64,000 nucleotides of DNA from Arabidopsis thaliana (taxonomy: Eukaryota; Streptophyta; Magnoliopsida; Brassicales; Brassicaceae). Where the stretch lies: positions 5,767,001-5,831,000 of the forward strand of contig NC_003075.7 in the NCBI RefSeq assembly GCF_000001735.4. Reading direction: 5' to 3'. Numbering within the stretch: the stretch's first letter is position 1; each line of letters begins with the position of its first letter. Below, one piece after another: positions 1-13,469 of this stretch. The notes beneath the pieces were generated by a model. That model saw nothing but the letters and a program-made list of their open reading frames with translations. It ran no database searches and had not been told where the DNA came from. Both the position numbers and the translations under genes were made by a program.

Positions 1-3000
1 GAAGAGGAGGACGAGAATGAGGAAGATGATATAGAGGAGGAAGCTGTTGAGGTTCAAAAGTCTCATACTCCTAAGAAAAGTAGAGGTAATTCTGAAGATA
101 TGGAGATAAAATGGAATGGTGAGATTCTTGGAGAAACTTCTGATGGTGAGCCTCTCTATGGAAGAGCCCTTGTTGGAGGGGAAACAGTGGCGGTAGGTAG
201 TGCTGTCATATTAGAAGTTGATGATCCAGATGAAACTCCGGCGATCTATTTTGTGGAGTTCATGTTCGAGAGTTCAGATCAGTGCAAGATGCTACATGGG
301 AAACTCTTACAAAGAGGATCTGAGACTGTTATAGGAACGGCTGCTAACGAGAGGGAACTGTTCTTGACTAATGAATGTCTTACTGTCCATCTTAAGGACA
401 TAAAAGGAACAGTAAGTCTCGATATTCGATCAAGGCCGTGGGGGCATCAGTATAGGAAAGAGAACCTCGTTGTGGATAAGCTTGACCGGGCAAGAGCAGA
501 AGAAAGAAAAGCTAATGGTTTGCCAACAGAATACTACTGCAAAAGCTTGTACTCACCTGAGAGAGGTGGATTCTTTAGTCTTCCAAGGAATGATATTGGT
601 CTTGGTTCTGGATTCTGTAGTTCGTGTAAGATAAAAGAGGAAGAAGAGGAAAGGTCCAAAACTAAACTCAACATCTCAAAGACAGGGGTTTTCTCCAATG
701 GGATAGAGTATTATAATGGAGATTTTGTCTATGTACTCCCCAACTACATAACTAAAGATGGATTGAAGAAGGGTACTAGTAGAAGAACAACTCTTAAGTG
801 TGGTCGGAACGTTGGGTTAAAAGCTTTTGTTGTTTGCCAATTGCTGGATGTTATTGTTCTAGAAGAATCTAGAAAAGCTAGTAATGCTTCATTTCAGGTT
901 AAACTGACAAGGTTTTATAGGCCCGAGGACATTTCTGAAGAAAAGGCTTATGCTTCAGACATCCAAGAGGTAACAACTGTTTTTACTATATTCTTACGTA
1001 ACATTTCTGGTAATGTTTAAAACCTTATCTTATACTCCTTTTTTTCTTTTTCTTTTTGCAAATTTTTAGTTGTATTATAGCCATGACACATATATTCTTC
1101 CTCCTGAGGCTCTACAAGGAAAATGTGAAGTAAGGAAGAAAAATGATATGCCCCTATGTCGTGAGTATCCAATATTAGATCATATCTTCTTCTGTGAAGT
1201 TTTCTATGATTCCTCTACTGGTTATCTCAAGCAGGTAAATATTTTAATTATTTTTGTTCTACTTAATATTTTCTTTCTTATGACTATTTTTTGTTTCTTA
1301 ATGAAGTTGAACTGTTTCTTGAAATGTCTTGTAACAGTTTCCAGCGAATATGAAGCTGAAGTTCTCTACTATTAAAGATGAAACACTTCTAAGAGAAAAG
1401 AAGGGGAAGGGAGTAGAGACTGGAACTAGTTCTGGAATTCTTATGAAGCCTGATGAGGTACCTAAAGAGATGCGTCTAGCTACACTAGATATTTTTGCTG
1501 GATGTGGTGGTCTATCTCATGGACTAGAAAAGGCTGGTATGTATTTATATTCTCATGTCATGCATATACTTTTATCTTCTAAACACTTATGCATGTTTTG
1601 GGTATAACAAGGTGTATCTAATACAAAGTGGGCGATCGAGTATGAAGAGCCAGCTGGTCATGCGTTTAAACAAAACCATCCCGAAGCAACGGTTTTTGTT
1701 GACAACTGCAATGTCATTCTTAGGTAAATAGCCAACAAAGAAATTTTTATTACTCTTCCATTTAGGGCATTTCTCTTGTTGGTTTCAGTTGTTTAAGGGT
1801 TATTAATTGTAGGGCTATAATGGAGAAATGTGGAGATGTCGATGATTGTGTCTCTACTGTGGAGGCAGCTGAACTTGTAGCTAAACTTGATGAGAACCAA
1901 AAGAGTACCCTGCCACTTCCTGGTCAAGCGGATTTCATCAGCGGAGGGCCTCCATGCCAAGTATATCTCTAAATGCTTTTTCTATAACTTTTGTAGAATA
2001 AGTGAAAAGCTTCTTAATGATTTGGAAATTTGGCAGGGGTTTTCTGGTATGAACAGGTTCAGTGACGGTTCGTGGAGTAAAGTACAGTGTGAAATGATAT
2101 TAGCATTCTTGTCCTTTGCTGATTATTTCCGACCAAAGTATTTTCTTCTCGAGAACGTAAAGAAATTTGTGACATACAATAAAGGGAGAACATTTCAACT
2201 TACTATGGCTTCTCTTCTTGAAATAGGTTACCAAGTAATATTTCCTTTTTGTGTCACACTTGATTAATGCTCTTTAGTAGAAGTTAGCATATGCAATACA
2301 TCAGCAATGGTTTTTAAAATACAAGATTTGTTGAACTATGTAGGTAAGATTTGGAATCTTGGAGGCAGGTACATATGGAGTTTCTCAGCCTCGTAAAAGA
2401 GTTATAATTTGGGCAGCTTCACCAGAAGAAGTTCTTCCAGAATGGCCTGAGCCGATGCATGTCTTTGATAATCCGGGTAGTAAAATCTCCTTACCTCGAG
2501 GTTTACATTATGATACTGTTCGTAATACTAAATTTGGCGCACCGTTCCGCTCAATCACGGTGAGAGACACAATCGGCGATCTTCCACTAGTAGAAAACGG
2601 AGAGTCCAAGATAAACAAAGAGGTATGGTTTAATAATTACACCACTAGAAGAAACTATCTATACATTTACATTAAATAAACTAACATGAACTCATGTTTG
2701 TTGTGTCTCTTGTATGCAGTATAGAACTACTCCAGTCTCGTGGTTCCAAAAGAAGATAAGAGGAAACATGAGTGTTCTCACTGATCATATCTGCAAAGGG
2801 CTGAATGAACTAAACCTCATTCGATGTAAGAAAATCCCAAAGAGGCCTGGTGCTGATTGGCGTGACCTGCCGGACGAAAACGTTAGTCTTACTATATATG
2901 ATACATCCTATCGACTACAAGAATTCTTACTAAATCGATCTATATGTCACCTTCATGCAATGTTTTTAATACTACAGGTGACATTATCAAATGGACTCGT

Positions 3001-3496
3001 GGAAAAACTGCGTCCTTTAGCTCTATCAAAGACAGCTAAAAACCACAACGAATGGAAGGGACTCTATGGTAGATTGGACTGGCAAGGAAACTTACCCATT
3101 TCCATCACCGATCCGCAGCCCATGGGTAAGGTGGGAATGTGCTTCCATCCAGAACAGGACAGAATTATCACTGTCCGTGAATGCGCCCGATCTCAGGTAA
3201 GAAAAGTTCTTATGTTCCTTCTTCTTCAATCCTCTAGCATCAGTAATAGAGTGTAGATATTTTTGTTTTGTTTTGGAAGTTAAGTAATGTTAAGGTTATG
3301 GATACAACTGTTTTAAGTGAAATTGTTGTTTCATAATAAAATGTAGGGGTTTCCGGATAGCTATGAGTTTTCAGGGACGACAAAACACAAACATAGGCAG
3401 ATTGGAAATGCAGTCCCTCCACCATTGGCATTCGCTCTCGGTCGGAAGCTCAAAGAAGCCCTATATCTCAAGAGTTCTCTTCAACACCAATCATAA
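1..3496 (+). CDS. MET2b: MET1-type DNA (cytosine-5) methyltransferase, 5' end outside window
   Basis: CG maintenance-type cytosine-5 DNA methyltransferase of the plant MET1/DNMT1 family, expected in the nucleus. Ten exons are visible: 1-969, 1070-1234, 1338-1536, 1612-1723, 1813-1960, 2037-2234, 2344-2622, 2720-2881, 2978-3196 and 3347-3496, giving 866 residues plus stop. In order: an acidic stretch, BAH domain 1, BAH domain 2, then the catalytic domain. Motif I is [10 protein letters not shown]. Motif IV is GGPPCQGFSG, with the catalytic Cys just before the exon 5/6 junction. Motif VI is ENVKKF, motif [12 protein letters not shown], and the final block GNAVPPPLA. All key residues are intact and frames join cleanly. 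MET1 is about 1,530 aa, so roughly 650 N-terminal residues (RFD region) lie upstream of the window. The paralogue name (MET2b, recalled as AT4G08990) rests on gene order; a sister MET2/MET3 copy cannot be excluded from the protein alone. Confidence 0.93.
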
Positions 3497-3769
3497 GAAC
3501 ATCCAAATCTGCATCATGTCAAATAAAAAAAATAATTTATCATTTCATTTTTTTTAGTATAATCTTCTTCTTAAAATTCAGTCATTGGGTTTCAAGAATA
3601 CTGGTTATATAAAGTTGTGTAGAAAAGATGTAAAGTCTAACTGGTTATAAAAATTCATTCAGATCTATATGGACGTCGTAAATCAACATGTATTATCAAC
3701 AATTGGAAAGTGGCCCTCTTTGCTCTTCCACACATCTAAGAAAAGACTCTTCTTTTACAAAGACTCTTC

Positions 3770-4320
3770 CTAACTCGACTTGCTTTCGTTTAGCTTGGGA
3801 ATTTTCTTGTACTCGTACGTGTTTATTCCACCTTCTCTTGCATAGCCTACGGTAAACAAAACCCAGGCAAGATTATAATGTTTCATCAAAGCTTTTATGC
3901 AGTCTAATTGAGGGTATATCCTTTGTTACCTTGAGCTCATCTTCGATGGATGTGTTTTTAGGTTTATAAGCATCAACAGGTCCTGTTCTTGAAAGCGCCT
4001 TTCTTGTTTCTATAATCTCCCATTCTTAGTCATCTTTTACCTTTGCAATATCCTTACTGAACTAACCAAATAAACCATATGTGGTGAATTCTAAACAAAA
4101 TCATTGACATATCCCCAGGCATTTATAGATTCAGAGCTTAGTTTACAATCAAGAAAGAACTGACCTGCCTTGAAGGAGTTGGCCAAGTCCGAGGGCTCCA
4201 AATACTGTGAGAGATATCATCGGAAGTCCATATTGTACAAACGGATGTCTCCTTCCCCACCTTTTAAACGATGCCGAAGACTGCTTAAGAGTACGCGGTA
4301 GTAGCAGAACTGGAAGGAGA
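3770..4320 (-). pseudogene. COX16-like cytochrome c oxidase assembly factor, disrupted
   Basis: COX16 is a small inner-membrane factor for cytochrome oxidase assembly in mitochondria. Three coding segments can be read on the minus strand: 4165-about 4320, 3930-4056 and 3770-3846, all with usable GT/AG sites. The first has a basic segment then a membrane helix ([17 protein letters not shown], then [17 protein letters not shown]). The second contains [20 protein letters not shown]. The third ends in NTYEYKKIPKLNESKSS. Three defects are visible: no in-frame ATG precedes the first segment, TAA interrupts the second just before EWEII, and a one-base shift in the third moves the conserved tail out of frame. 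A probable 5' UTR exon lies near 4770-4860. From memory, the paralogue MET2a also has a COX16 gene beside it, so this looks like one half of a duplicated pair. A shorter translated product cannot be ruled out. Confidence 0.72.
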
Positions 4321-4335
4321 AGACTTTTGAGTTTT

Positions 4336-5014
4336 CGATTGTTGTCATCTTTGTATTAACCACAAATCACACAACTGCAAGGAAAAAGCAAGAGTTAAAT
4401 TAAAACCTACTACCATGTTATCATGCCATTTGTTTGCAGTATGAGAAACTGTGTTGCAGAACAAAGATTGAGGAATCCATTTTCTACTCTCTAATAACAT
4501 AGTCTTCTGAAATTAGTCACAAAACATTGTTGCAAATATGGTAATCTGTCAATTTCAGATCGAGTCGATCAATTTGAAAATAGAGCAGAGTTTAAAATTC
4601 TGTTTCATGTGACTGGATTTGTTTCCTCGTATCTTCTACAAACAACAGATTCGTATGAGTGACCTAAATAACGTTTCCTAAACCCTAGAAATTCTCAATC
4701 TAAACCCAGAAGTCAATTCCATTCAAGGCACAACGCACCGATTTGTAGTTTCACATAAATCAAAACTAACCTGGAGCTGCGTGATGGCCGGAATCTGAAG
4801 TAGCTTACGAGATCGACGCATGACGAAATTAGATAGAGACGGAGATGGAGACGCCGGGAAATAGAACGTGTGTTATATGAAAAAGCATGTTTTTAAGCTT
4901 TGAGTATGGCACTCGTAAATACTAATTCGGCACTGCTTCGGCTTTCAATGTACCATAGACCATCTACATTTTTTTGGTAGAAGAGGGGAGACTAGTCTCC
5001 CATTTTATTGAAAA
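4336..5014. other. Intergenic; promoter side of the COX16-like gene and 3' end of LINE fragment
   Basis: No coding region supported. 4770-4860 reads on the minus strand as a short GC-richer leader exon followed by a GT donor (AGCTCCAG then GTTAG), consistent with the 5' UTR of the COX16-like locus. About 4965-5014 is the 3' tail of the neighbouring minus-strand LINE fragment: an AATAAA-like signal followed by GGGAGACTAGTCTCCC, a palindrome of 16 bases. Confidence 0.4.
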
Positions 5015-6061
5015 TTAAAACAAACTACAAAAACGAGTATACTCGACGAGGGCGCGCAGACTCAATAACGTCATCACTAAACAGCGAATCAACAACAAGA
5101 GGAACAAAAACAAAAGCATAAAGCCCAATAGCAAAGAGAACGCATAGTTAGCTAACCCGTCAGTAAGGCGGTTAGCCTCTCTATACACATGAGAAATACG
5201 GACTATCCAGTCCTTCGAAAAAAAGCCGTGGCACAACCGTACCAAGAAAGACAAAGGGTGTCGCTCGCTAACCCCAGTCTTGAGAAAGCCCACCACCAAT
5301 GTCGAGTCTACTTCCAACTCCACTCTCGTCACCTTCTTCTCCCAAGCGAAGTACATGCCGTAATAGACACCCCATAACTCCGCCACCGGAGCCGTACAAC
5401 GACCAATGTTAAGAGCGAAACCCCCACACCACTCTCCCGCACTGTTTCTTAGCACTCCTCCCGCTGTAGCCAGACCCGGATTACCCCGTGATGCCCCACC
5501 AGTATTGAGCTTCAGCCACCCATCGTTAGGCACACCCCAACCAACCATTACTTCCACCCTACCGCCTATCCCCGAACCTCCTTTATGTTTACTAGTAGCG
5601 GTAGTTACTTCCTTAGCCGCATCCTTAATAAACCTCGTTCTATCCCGACACTTACCACGTTTGTCAAACACGTTATCACAGCGCCACTTCCAAGCCCACC
5701 AAATAGCCATCGTGAAAACCGTAGACCATACACTCTCATATATTTCCCGGTCATCACCTAGGTTATCATGCTACCATTCGATCAACGACTGTGCAAAGAA
5801 GGATCTCCTCCGCCGCTGGGGAATGATACGATCCCAAAGTCCTGCCATTGCGGGACAATCCCGAAGGATGTGAATAATCGTCTCACTTCCCCCCTTACAG
5901 ACTTGGCAAACATCTGTTATACACAGATGCCTTCTAAATCGCTCAGCATCCGTCATTAGAGCTTGATTCCCGACTAACCAAAGAAACATTTTTGCTCTCT
6001 CCGTCGCCACCACCCCCCATATGCGACTAAAAAGAACAACACAACATATACAACAAAACAT
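5015..6061 (-). pseudogene. LINE-derived zinc-binding RT tail plus RNase H fragment, dead
   Basis: Fragment of the C-terminal part of a non-LTR retrotransposon polyprotein. On the minus strand an N-terminal part (6061-5771) carries the zf-RVT zinc-binding pattern CQVC...HILRDC. The C-terminal part (5710-5015) is an RVT_3-type RNase H. The two parts are in the same frame, separated by one in-frame TAG at 5771-5773. In RNase H the first catalytic Asp of the usual NTDGAS motif is Gly (NTGGASRGNPG); the Glu (AELWGVY), second Asp (EVDST) and final Asp (LTDGLANYAF) remain. A GC-rich composition contrasts with the surroundings. The 5' end is truncated at the border with an AT-rich Helitron-like tract. 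The nonsense codon plus the lost catalytic Asp argue against function. Similar domesticated single-domain RNase H genes exist in Arabidopsis, so expression is still possible. Confidence 0.85.
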
Positions 6062-6200
6062 AGAATATCAACATTAAAGAATATAAAAAATATCAACAAA
6101 ACATATACAACTCGCAGTGTATTATATATTTAAAATCAAATAAAATAATATCATAAATTTATTAATCATCTTTACAAAAAAAGATTTTTAGTTTAACTAA

Positions 6201-6241
6201 AATATAAACTTACCCGCGGTATACCGCGGGTTAATATCTAG
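6201..6241 (+). mobile_element. 3' terminus of a non-autonomous Helitron (ATREP-like)
   Basis: A perfect 20-bp palindrome (6212-6231, core CGCGGTATACCGCG) lies ten bases before CTAG at 6238-6241, followed by T. A subterminal hairpin then CTRR, inserted before T, is the diagnostic Helitron 3' end. The AT-rich tract from about 6062 is probably the element body, but no 5'-TC end is recognisable because the LINE fragment abuts it. Confidence 0.75.
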
Positions 6242-8386
6242 TGCAAACATATTTAGTAGGAGTATCATAAAAAATCTCAAACATTATAAATAATACTTAA
6301 AAATTCCTTATGATACCATATGAGTATCACCCATATACATGCTATTATTGTGGGTAAAAATAGATAGTTTTGCGCAAGACCTATTAAATTATGAATATTT
6401 TGATTATTTGTTCCATAATTATTAAAATTTGAACATTTTTGTTGTTAGCGCAAGATTCAATCCTTGCTTTGGGGAAAAATTAAAGCTATACGTAATTTCA
6501 CTGATCGTTTTTGGAAAGAAACATGGAAATTAAAAGGTGAGCTTTTTTTTTAGTTGCTGCTTCTCTATTGATGAGTTCCTAGCGTTATGTGGAATCTAGA
6601 AACTTTGTGATTTTGTTTATAATCTATGCTTACTCTTTTCTCATGTTTACGCTTCTAGATGATAAACAACGAACACGTTGGAATAAGTCCTACAACATCT
6701 TGTTTGGGATGGAGCCAGGAAGTTCTGAGATGAATCTATCTTATATGCCCAACTACAAAGGACTTTGTTGATTTCATGTTTGAAAAGCAAAAGCCTATCC
6801 AATTCTTCACTCCAACGGTTAATTTTAACCACATTCGCGGTTCTACTATATATCCTTAATGAAATGTAGATTCTAGGACCTTAAAATTGTTTTTCCTCTG
6901 TGGCAGAGAACTTTTTCTACATCGATGCCCATGAAAGTCTCTTGACTTCTTGCCTCCTACTATTTTATGCATCCTAAAGCGAATCTCGATAAGGTTGTAA
7001 TCTCTATTATATCCATCCTAAACACCGTTTGTGTATTCTCCATGTGTTTGATTCCTTTTGAATGTTTTGGTTCCTAGCTGAAACTCCAATATGAGGGGTT
7101 AGAGCATTAGTTATTCAACCTAAAACTCCATTATCTCTGACTCAAAGACCTATCATTGTCTTTAGTGTGACTCCAAATTATGAGGCTTTCTCTCTACCTT
7201 GCAAGATCAAACTTGAAAGAAATCTTGATAAAATCCTAACTTCAGGAAAATTGTGTATATACATATGTCGTTTAATCGATACTCTACATGTTTGCTTGTT
7301 TAACAACGATATGTGTGTACGTTTTGTGCATACTATTTTCAGCAAATAGTTTTTTTCATAGAGAAATTAAATTTTAGTAAATACACGAATATTATAATTA
7401 TGATCTCACAAAAAAGAAAAAAAAAACCGAGATCTTCAAATAAATATAAAACTTACTTACATAGACATGCAAAGCCTTCTTGACATGCAAATGGATGTTG
7501 TCCATGTTCCTAATAGAGGGGATGAAACCAATCCACAAAATTTATTTTTACTAAAGTGATGAGGACTTATAGCCTTAGAAATATAGTAATTATGAGTATC
7601 CAAAACAGAACAGTTGGTCTTCTTAAATAAAAAAAATAAAAAAAATAATTAGATGTTTATAATAATATCTTATTATAACAGTTGGTCCTCTTAATTTTTT
7701 TTTAAAAAGAGATAATTAAATGTTTATAATAATATTTGTAAATTAACGATGTCGGCTCACTAGATTTACGATGATTGACGTATTTGTTTGTAAATTTTAT
7801 GAAATTACGTTCATTAAATTAAATATTTAAATACTAAAGATTAACAGCTAAAGAAATCTTAATGAAATATTGCCATCTTTGGGTTTTAAATTTTCTATTT
7901 TTCATATTTCATATCGGATATCCGATTAAAAATGAAATCAGTAAGTATACCAAAATACAAGCGTTATATTTATTGGGCCTATTCGGGCCATTCAATAATT
8001 AATTCACCCACGCGCAAATGAGTTAATCCGTAAAATAGGCTTTAAAGCCCATTCAATAAACCCGTTTCGCAGGAAAAAAGCCCATTAAATAAGTAATTTC
8101 CAGAAATACCCTTTTCCAATCATTGAAAATTCAAACTTGACCTAAAAAGTATCTGAAAAGCCAGCGCCTTTTTTCGTTACGAATCCGTGTTTTTGCCAGC
8201 TTTCAATCCAACGGCTCTCCTTTCTTCTCACAATCCGTAATCATCGCTCCCCACTCATTCATTATAAACAAAAACAAAAATCCACGGAGCCGATAAAAAA
8301 AAAAAAAAACTCTCTCAGATCTGAGAATCATTTCTTCTTCTTCTTCCTCACTTTGTTCATCATCTTCTTCTCCGATCTAAACAACA
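6242..8386. other. Intergenic; 5' region of GRF1 at right end
   Basis: No gene supported to about 7,970; the short open frames here look random. 7610-7737 is an imperfect two-copy tandem repeat with CAGTTGGTC at each unit start and shared GTTTATAATAATAT. From about 7970 the sequence changes to promoter-like DNA with repeated GCCCATT/GGGCC (site II/telo-box-like) motifs at 7975-8090. A CT-rich leader with CTTCTT runs follows just before the 14-3-3 start codon at 8387. Confidence 0.5.
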
Positions 8387-10157
<1,771 letters not shown>

Positions 10158-10501
10158 GTCGTCTTACCGCAACTTTGTTGTCATTTCAGTATCTAAAACC
10201 TCTCCATTAATATGTTTTTCTCTTGGAGGTGTTTCTCTGTTGGTTTCTTATTTCCTTTTATCCCCAAGCTCTCTAAGGCAGTCTAATTCTTGTCCTTTTT
10301 TGCTGCTTTTCTCAACCGTGGATACGAAAACTCGATTCCTATTATTTTTCGTTTATCTGTTTCCATTTTATCGTGATTTGACTCCTATCTTCTGTGTCTT
10401 TGTTTGTAATGGATTCAACTTCTCTTTTTGTTTCAATGTCAAGAAAAATCTTTGGTTTATTTCGAAGTTTCCTCTCATGTTATACATATAGTGTACATAG
10501 C

Positions 10502-12338
10502 TTATAGCTTGAGTTTGCTCAGATTGATCCGTTCGACGGGATATGTATATGCCTCGAAGTTGATTTGCTGTCCTAAGCAACTTAGCTTTGTGAATGCAGT
10601 TATGAGATCAACCTACAAACATATTCATAAACCAAAACATGAGCTTGAGTTTGAGGTAGATGAATATATGATTAAGGCAAATCGAGTGAAAACGAACCTC
10701 GTAATCAGTCTGAGATACGGTTTCACGGCTTCTTTGATACTTCTGAACCCATGGAGCAACTTGAGGGTCAGTAGCTAAGAGCTGTTCTGTTGCAGCTTGA
10801 TCAGGACCCAAGAATGCAGACATTACAGCTAGCTACAAATTCCTCATACAGGTTAGTTACTTCGAGTGATCCTAGTAGATAATTCTCTGTTTAAACCGAA
10901 AATCATGTACCTGACGAGGACCCAATCCAACAGCAATGAACTTATCTTTCATCTCTTGCACAGTTGCTTTCCCCCATTGTGGGACTCTGCCTTCTGGATC
11001 AGCCTCTGTTGCATCACTCCTTCCAAAATTTCTATCAAACAATCCCCACTAACAGATTCACAACGGTTCAGTATCGATTTGAACAAAACGCCGCGACTCA
11101 AAAGCGAATACGATAGCATTGTTTACCTGACCAGCTGAACCATATGCTGTGTAAAGTAAGTTCCCCTTCTCTTCATTTCCACCACATTTTCGGATAGCCG
11201 ATGCTAAATATGTAAACTTGACCGCTGATTGTCCTACAGAAACCAACCCAAGAAAGATTTCAGTTATCCACAAATACAATAATGCTACTCTTCATGAACA
11301 AGTTTTGGTATATACTATAACATTACCTGCTAATTGAATGATATCTGCATATGAAATAGGACCTCCCTTCGAGATAGAGTCAATCTCCTTCTTCACTTCC
11401 TCTATCAAACTCAACCCATCAGAAAGTCCCTCATTCTCTGCTCTACTTAGCTCAGAGCTTCACAAAAAGAAAAGAATGCATTAGACATCATCTAAAGATT
11501 ACTCTTATAATGTTCTTACATCATATAACTACCTGAACCGTATGGATCCATTGGCTCCCCCGGATTTAGTAGCCTAGACAAAAAGCTAGTATCATTAAAG
11601 GGTCACCAGAGAGATGGACAAGAGCATTATATGAAGCCTGACCTTATCATAAGTCATAGCATCATTGAGAGCTAGTTTGAGTAAGGAAGGTACAAGCTCC
11701 GGTTTAGCCTTAATGGTGGTTGAAAGCAAAATCTTGATCTTTGCTGCATAATATAAAAGTGAAACCTTTAGTGCCAATAACAACCTAATGGTACCACACT
11801 AGTGTTCTTGTTTCAGATACTCACATTGAAACTCGGATCGTTGTCTACGTTGATTCAAGTCAGCAGCTTTTGCATCACCCACATTGTTAATGAAACCGTT
11901 GCCTATTAATTCCTAACAAGAGAGATCATCACTGCCAAGAACTCATCAAATGTGACATAGAGAGGACAACTTCAAGAAGATGTAGCCACAGACTATACAT
12001 TACAATATCTCATTTGTACCAATGTGTATGTAATTTTTGATCGAGTCAAGTGTTAAGGTACCATTCCGACTGCAGTGCCGGCGAGTTTGAGAACATCACG
12101 GCGGTGGAAAGCTAAACTTTCACCGGAAACTTGAGGTTCAATCTTGGAACATCGTATAACAGCCTGATCAGAAGAAGAATTGTTAGCAGAAGAAATGTAA
12201 AATGGGTTAGAAGTAAAGAATGTAACAATGGTTGAAACTCACAGAGCGATGAGAAGAAGAAGAGAGTGTAGTGAGATGTTGATGATTGGTTGTGTTGGTG
12301 AAGGAAGGAACAGTGGAGAGGAAGGACACTCCTCCCAT
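10502..12338 (-). CDS. TL29: Thylakoid lumen 29-kDa ascorbate-peroxidase-like protein
   Basis: Ascorbate-peroxidase-related protein (TL29/APX4) of the thylakoid lumen, found with photosystem II. Ten coding exons on the minus strand: 12243-12338, 12062-12163, 11825-11912, 11643-11743, 11533-11573, 11327-11457, 11127-11233, 10911-11048, 10698-10832, 10502-10612; total 349 aa, as expected. The N-terminus is a Ser/Thr-rich plastid transit peptide, then a twin-arginine lumen signal (HRRDVLKLAGTA) ending near DAKA|AD, indicating Tat import. The mature part has the peroxidase-like DIIQLAGQSAVKFTYLASAI and WGLFDRNFGRSDATEADPEG blocks; the C-terminus is YPVERINLSKLKL. As known for this protein, it is reported to lack normal haem-dependent peroxidase activity; the sequence here cannot settle that. 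No disruption is seen. It lies tail to tail with GRF1. Confidence 0.95.
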
Positions 12339-12544
12339 TTCTGGTTTGTGATGAGACAGAGAAGAGAGAAGAAAGGAGAAAGAGTTGTCTGAAGAAAATG
12401 GAGAGTGTGTTTTGGTTTTGTGAAGGATACACTTTTGTGGATTCTCTGTTATCCAAATCTCCCAATCATATGGGTCCATTTGGTTTCATCATATAACTCC
12501 TTTTTTTTTTTTCAATAAGAGTTTTTTAAAAGGTCAAAGATTTT

Positions 12545-13185
12545 TTTTGTGGTTAAAAATCCCAAAAAAAACTCATACTAATTTTTATTTGCAAGTTTAA
12601 TACCCAATATTTTTGAATTGGTATAAAAATAAATTATCTAATTATTTACTGTCATAAAATACCTCATATATTAATTATTGTTAGAATTAACCTACGGCTT
12701 AACGGACGTTAACGGAACTATTTAACGGGGTTAAATTTGAATCTCATACTTTTTAATCTATATATACAATTCGGTGTTACTAACTTATCGAATGCCACTA
12801 ATCCCAGTAAAACACCCAATCCAACTTCAGAGATTCTCATTTTTTCCCTTGTCCTTCTCACTCTCAGCTCCTCCCTAGAGCTATGACGGCAGGCGGCATA
12901 GACGATGATTCTTGGTGGCTAGACAAAGCTGGGAACTAACGCGATCACATTATAAGGCACATGTTACTTGCGGGGAGTATCATCTACGTCGGCTAGAATT
13001 AGAGAAACGGGAGAAAAAAAACATGAATTTTGTGCGGGTTTCATTCTACCAATAATAAATATATGAGGTATTTTATGACCATAAATATTAGATGAAGTAT
13101 TTTTGATTCCAATCCAAAAATATTGGGTATTAAACTTGCAAATAAAAATTAGTATGAGTATTTTTTGGGGTTTTTGAGGATTTTT
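12545..13185. mobile_element. Foldback (long inverted-repeat) element, about 640 bp
   Basis: Left arm (about 12545-12675) and right arm (about 13060-13185) are inverted copies. The shared core reads CTCATACTAATTTTTATTTG then CAAGTTTAATACCCAATATT on the left and its complement on the right; the inner arm ends share CATAAAATACCTCATATA. The spacer includes GGACGTTAACGG, a motif also present in the larger foldback at 23801-24882. No open frame longer than about 75 codons. AT-rich flanks prevent a safe target-site call. MULE-type MITE is the likely class. Confidence 0.75.
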
Positions 13186-13469
13186 ATTCATTGTCCCGCT
13201 TTAATTTACCGTTTTACCTGTTGGTTACAATAGAAACGGTACACACATTCAGTAGCAGTTACCAAACAGGGAATTGAGAAGTGGAGAAATATTGAAATCT
13301 AAGATTCATTGGATTCAATTCAAAGTTTTTATTTTATTAACTCAATCTCGAAATAACTTGCTAGGAGTTGTTGAGTAACAAAAGATATCTAAGGATGATA
13401 GAATAACACAGTCCTTAACTTTAAGCTAATGAAGACTTCAAAGTTAAAAACATGTTTCTTCTAACTTCG

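Noticed and set aside
6589-6771. 60-aa open frame near 6.6 kb
   Set aside because: No motif, no splice context and AT-rich; length expected by chance.
12545-13185. Small protein-coding gene inside the foldback (CTCAGCTCCTCC, ATGACGGCAGGCGGC near 12880)
   Set aside because: The frame after the ATG runs only 18 codons to a stop (TAA) and no downstream exon is supported.
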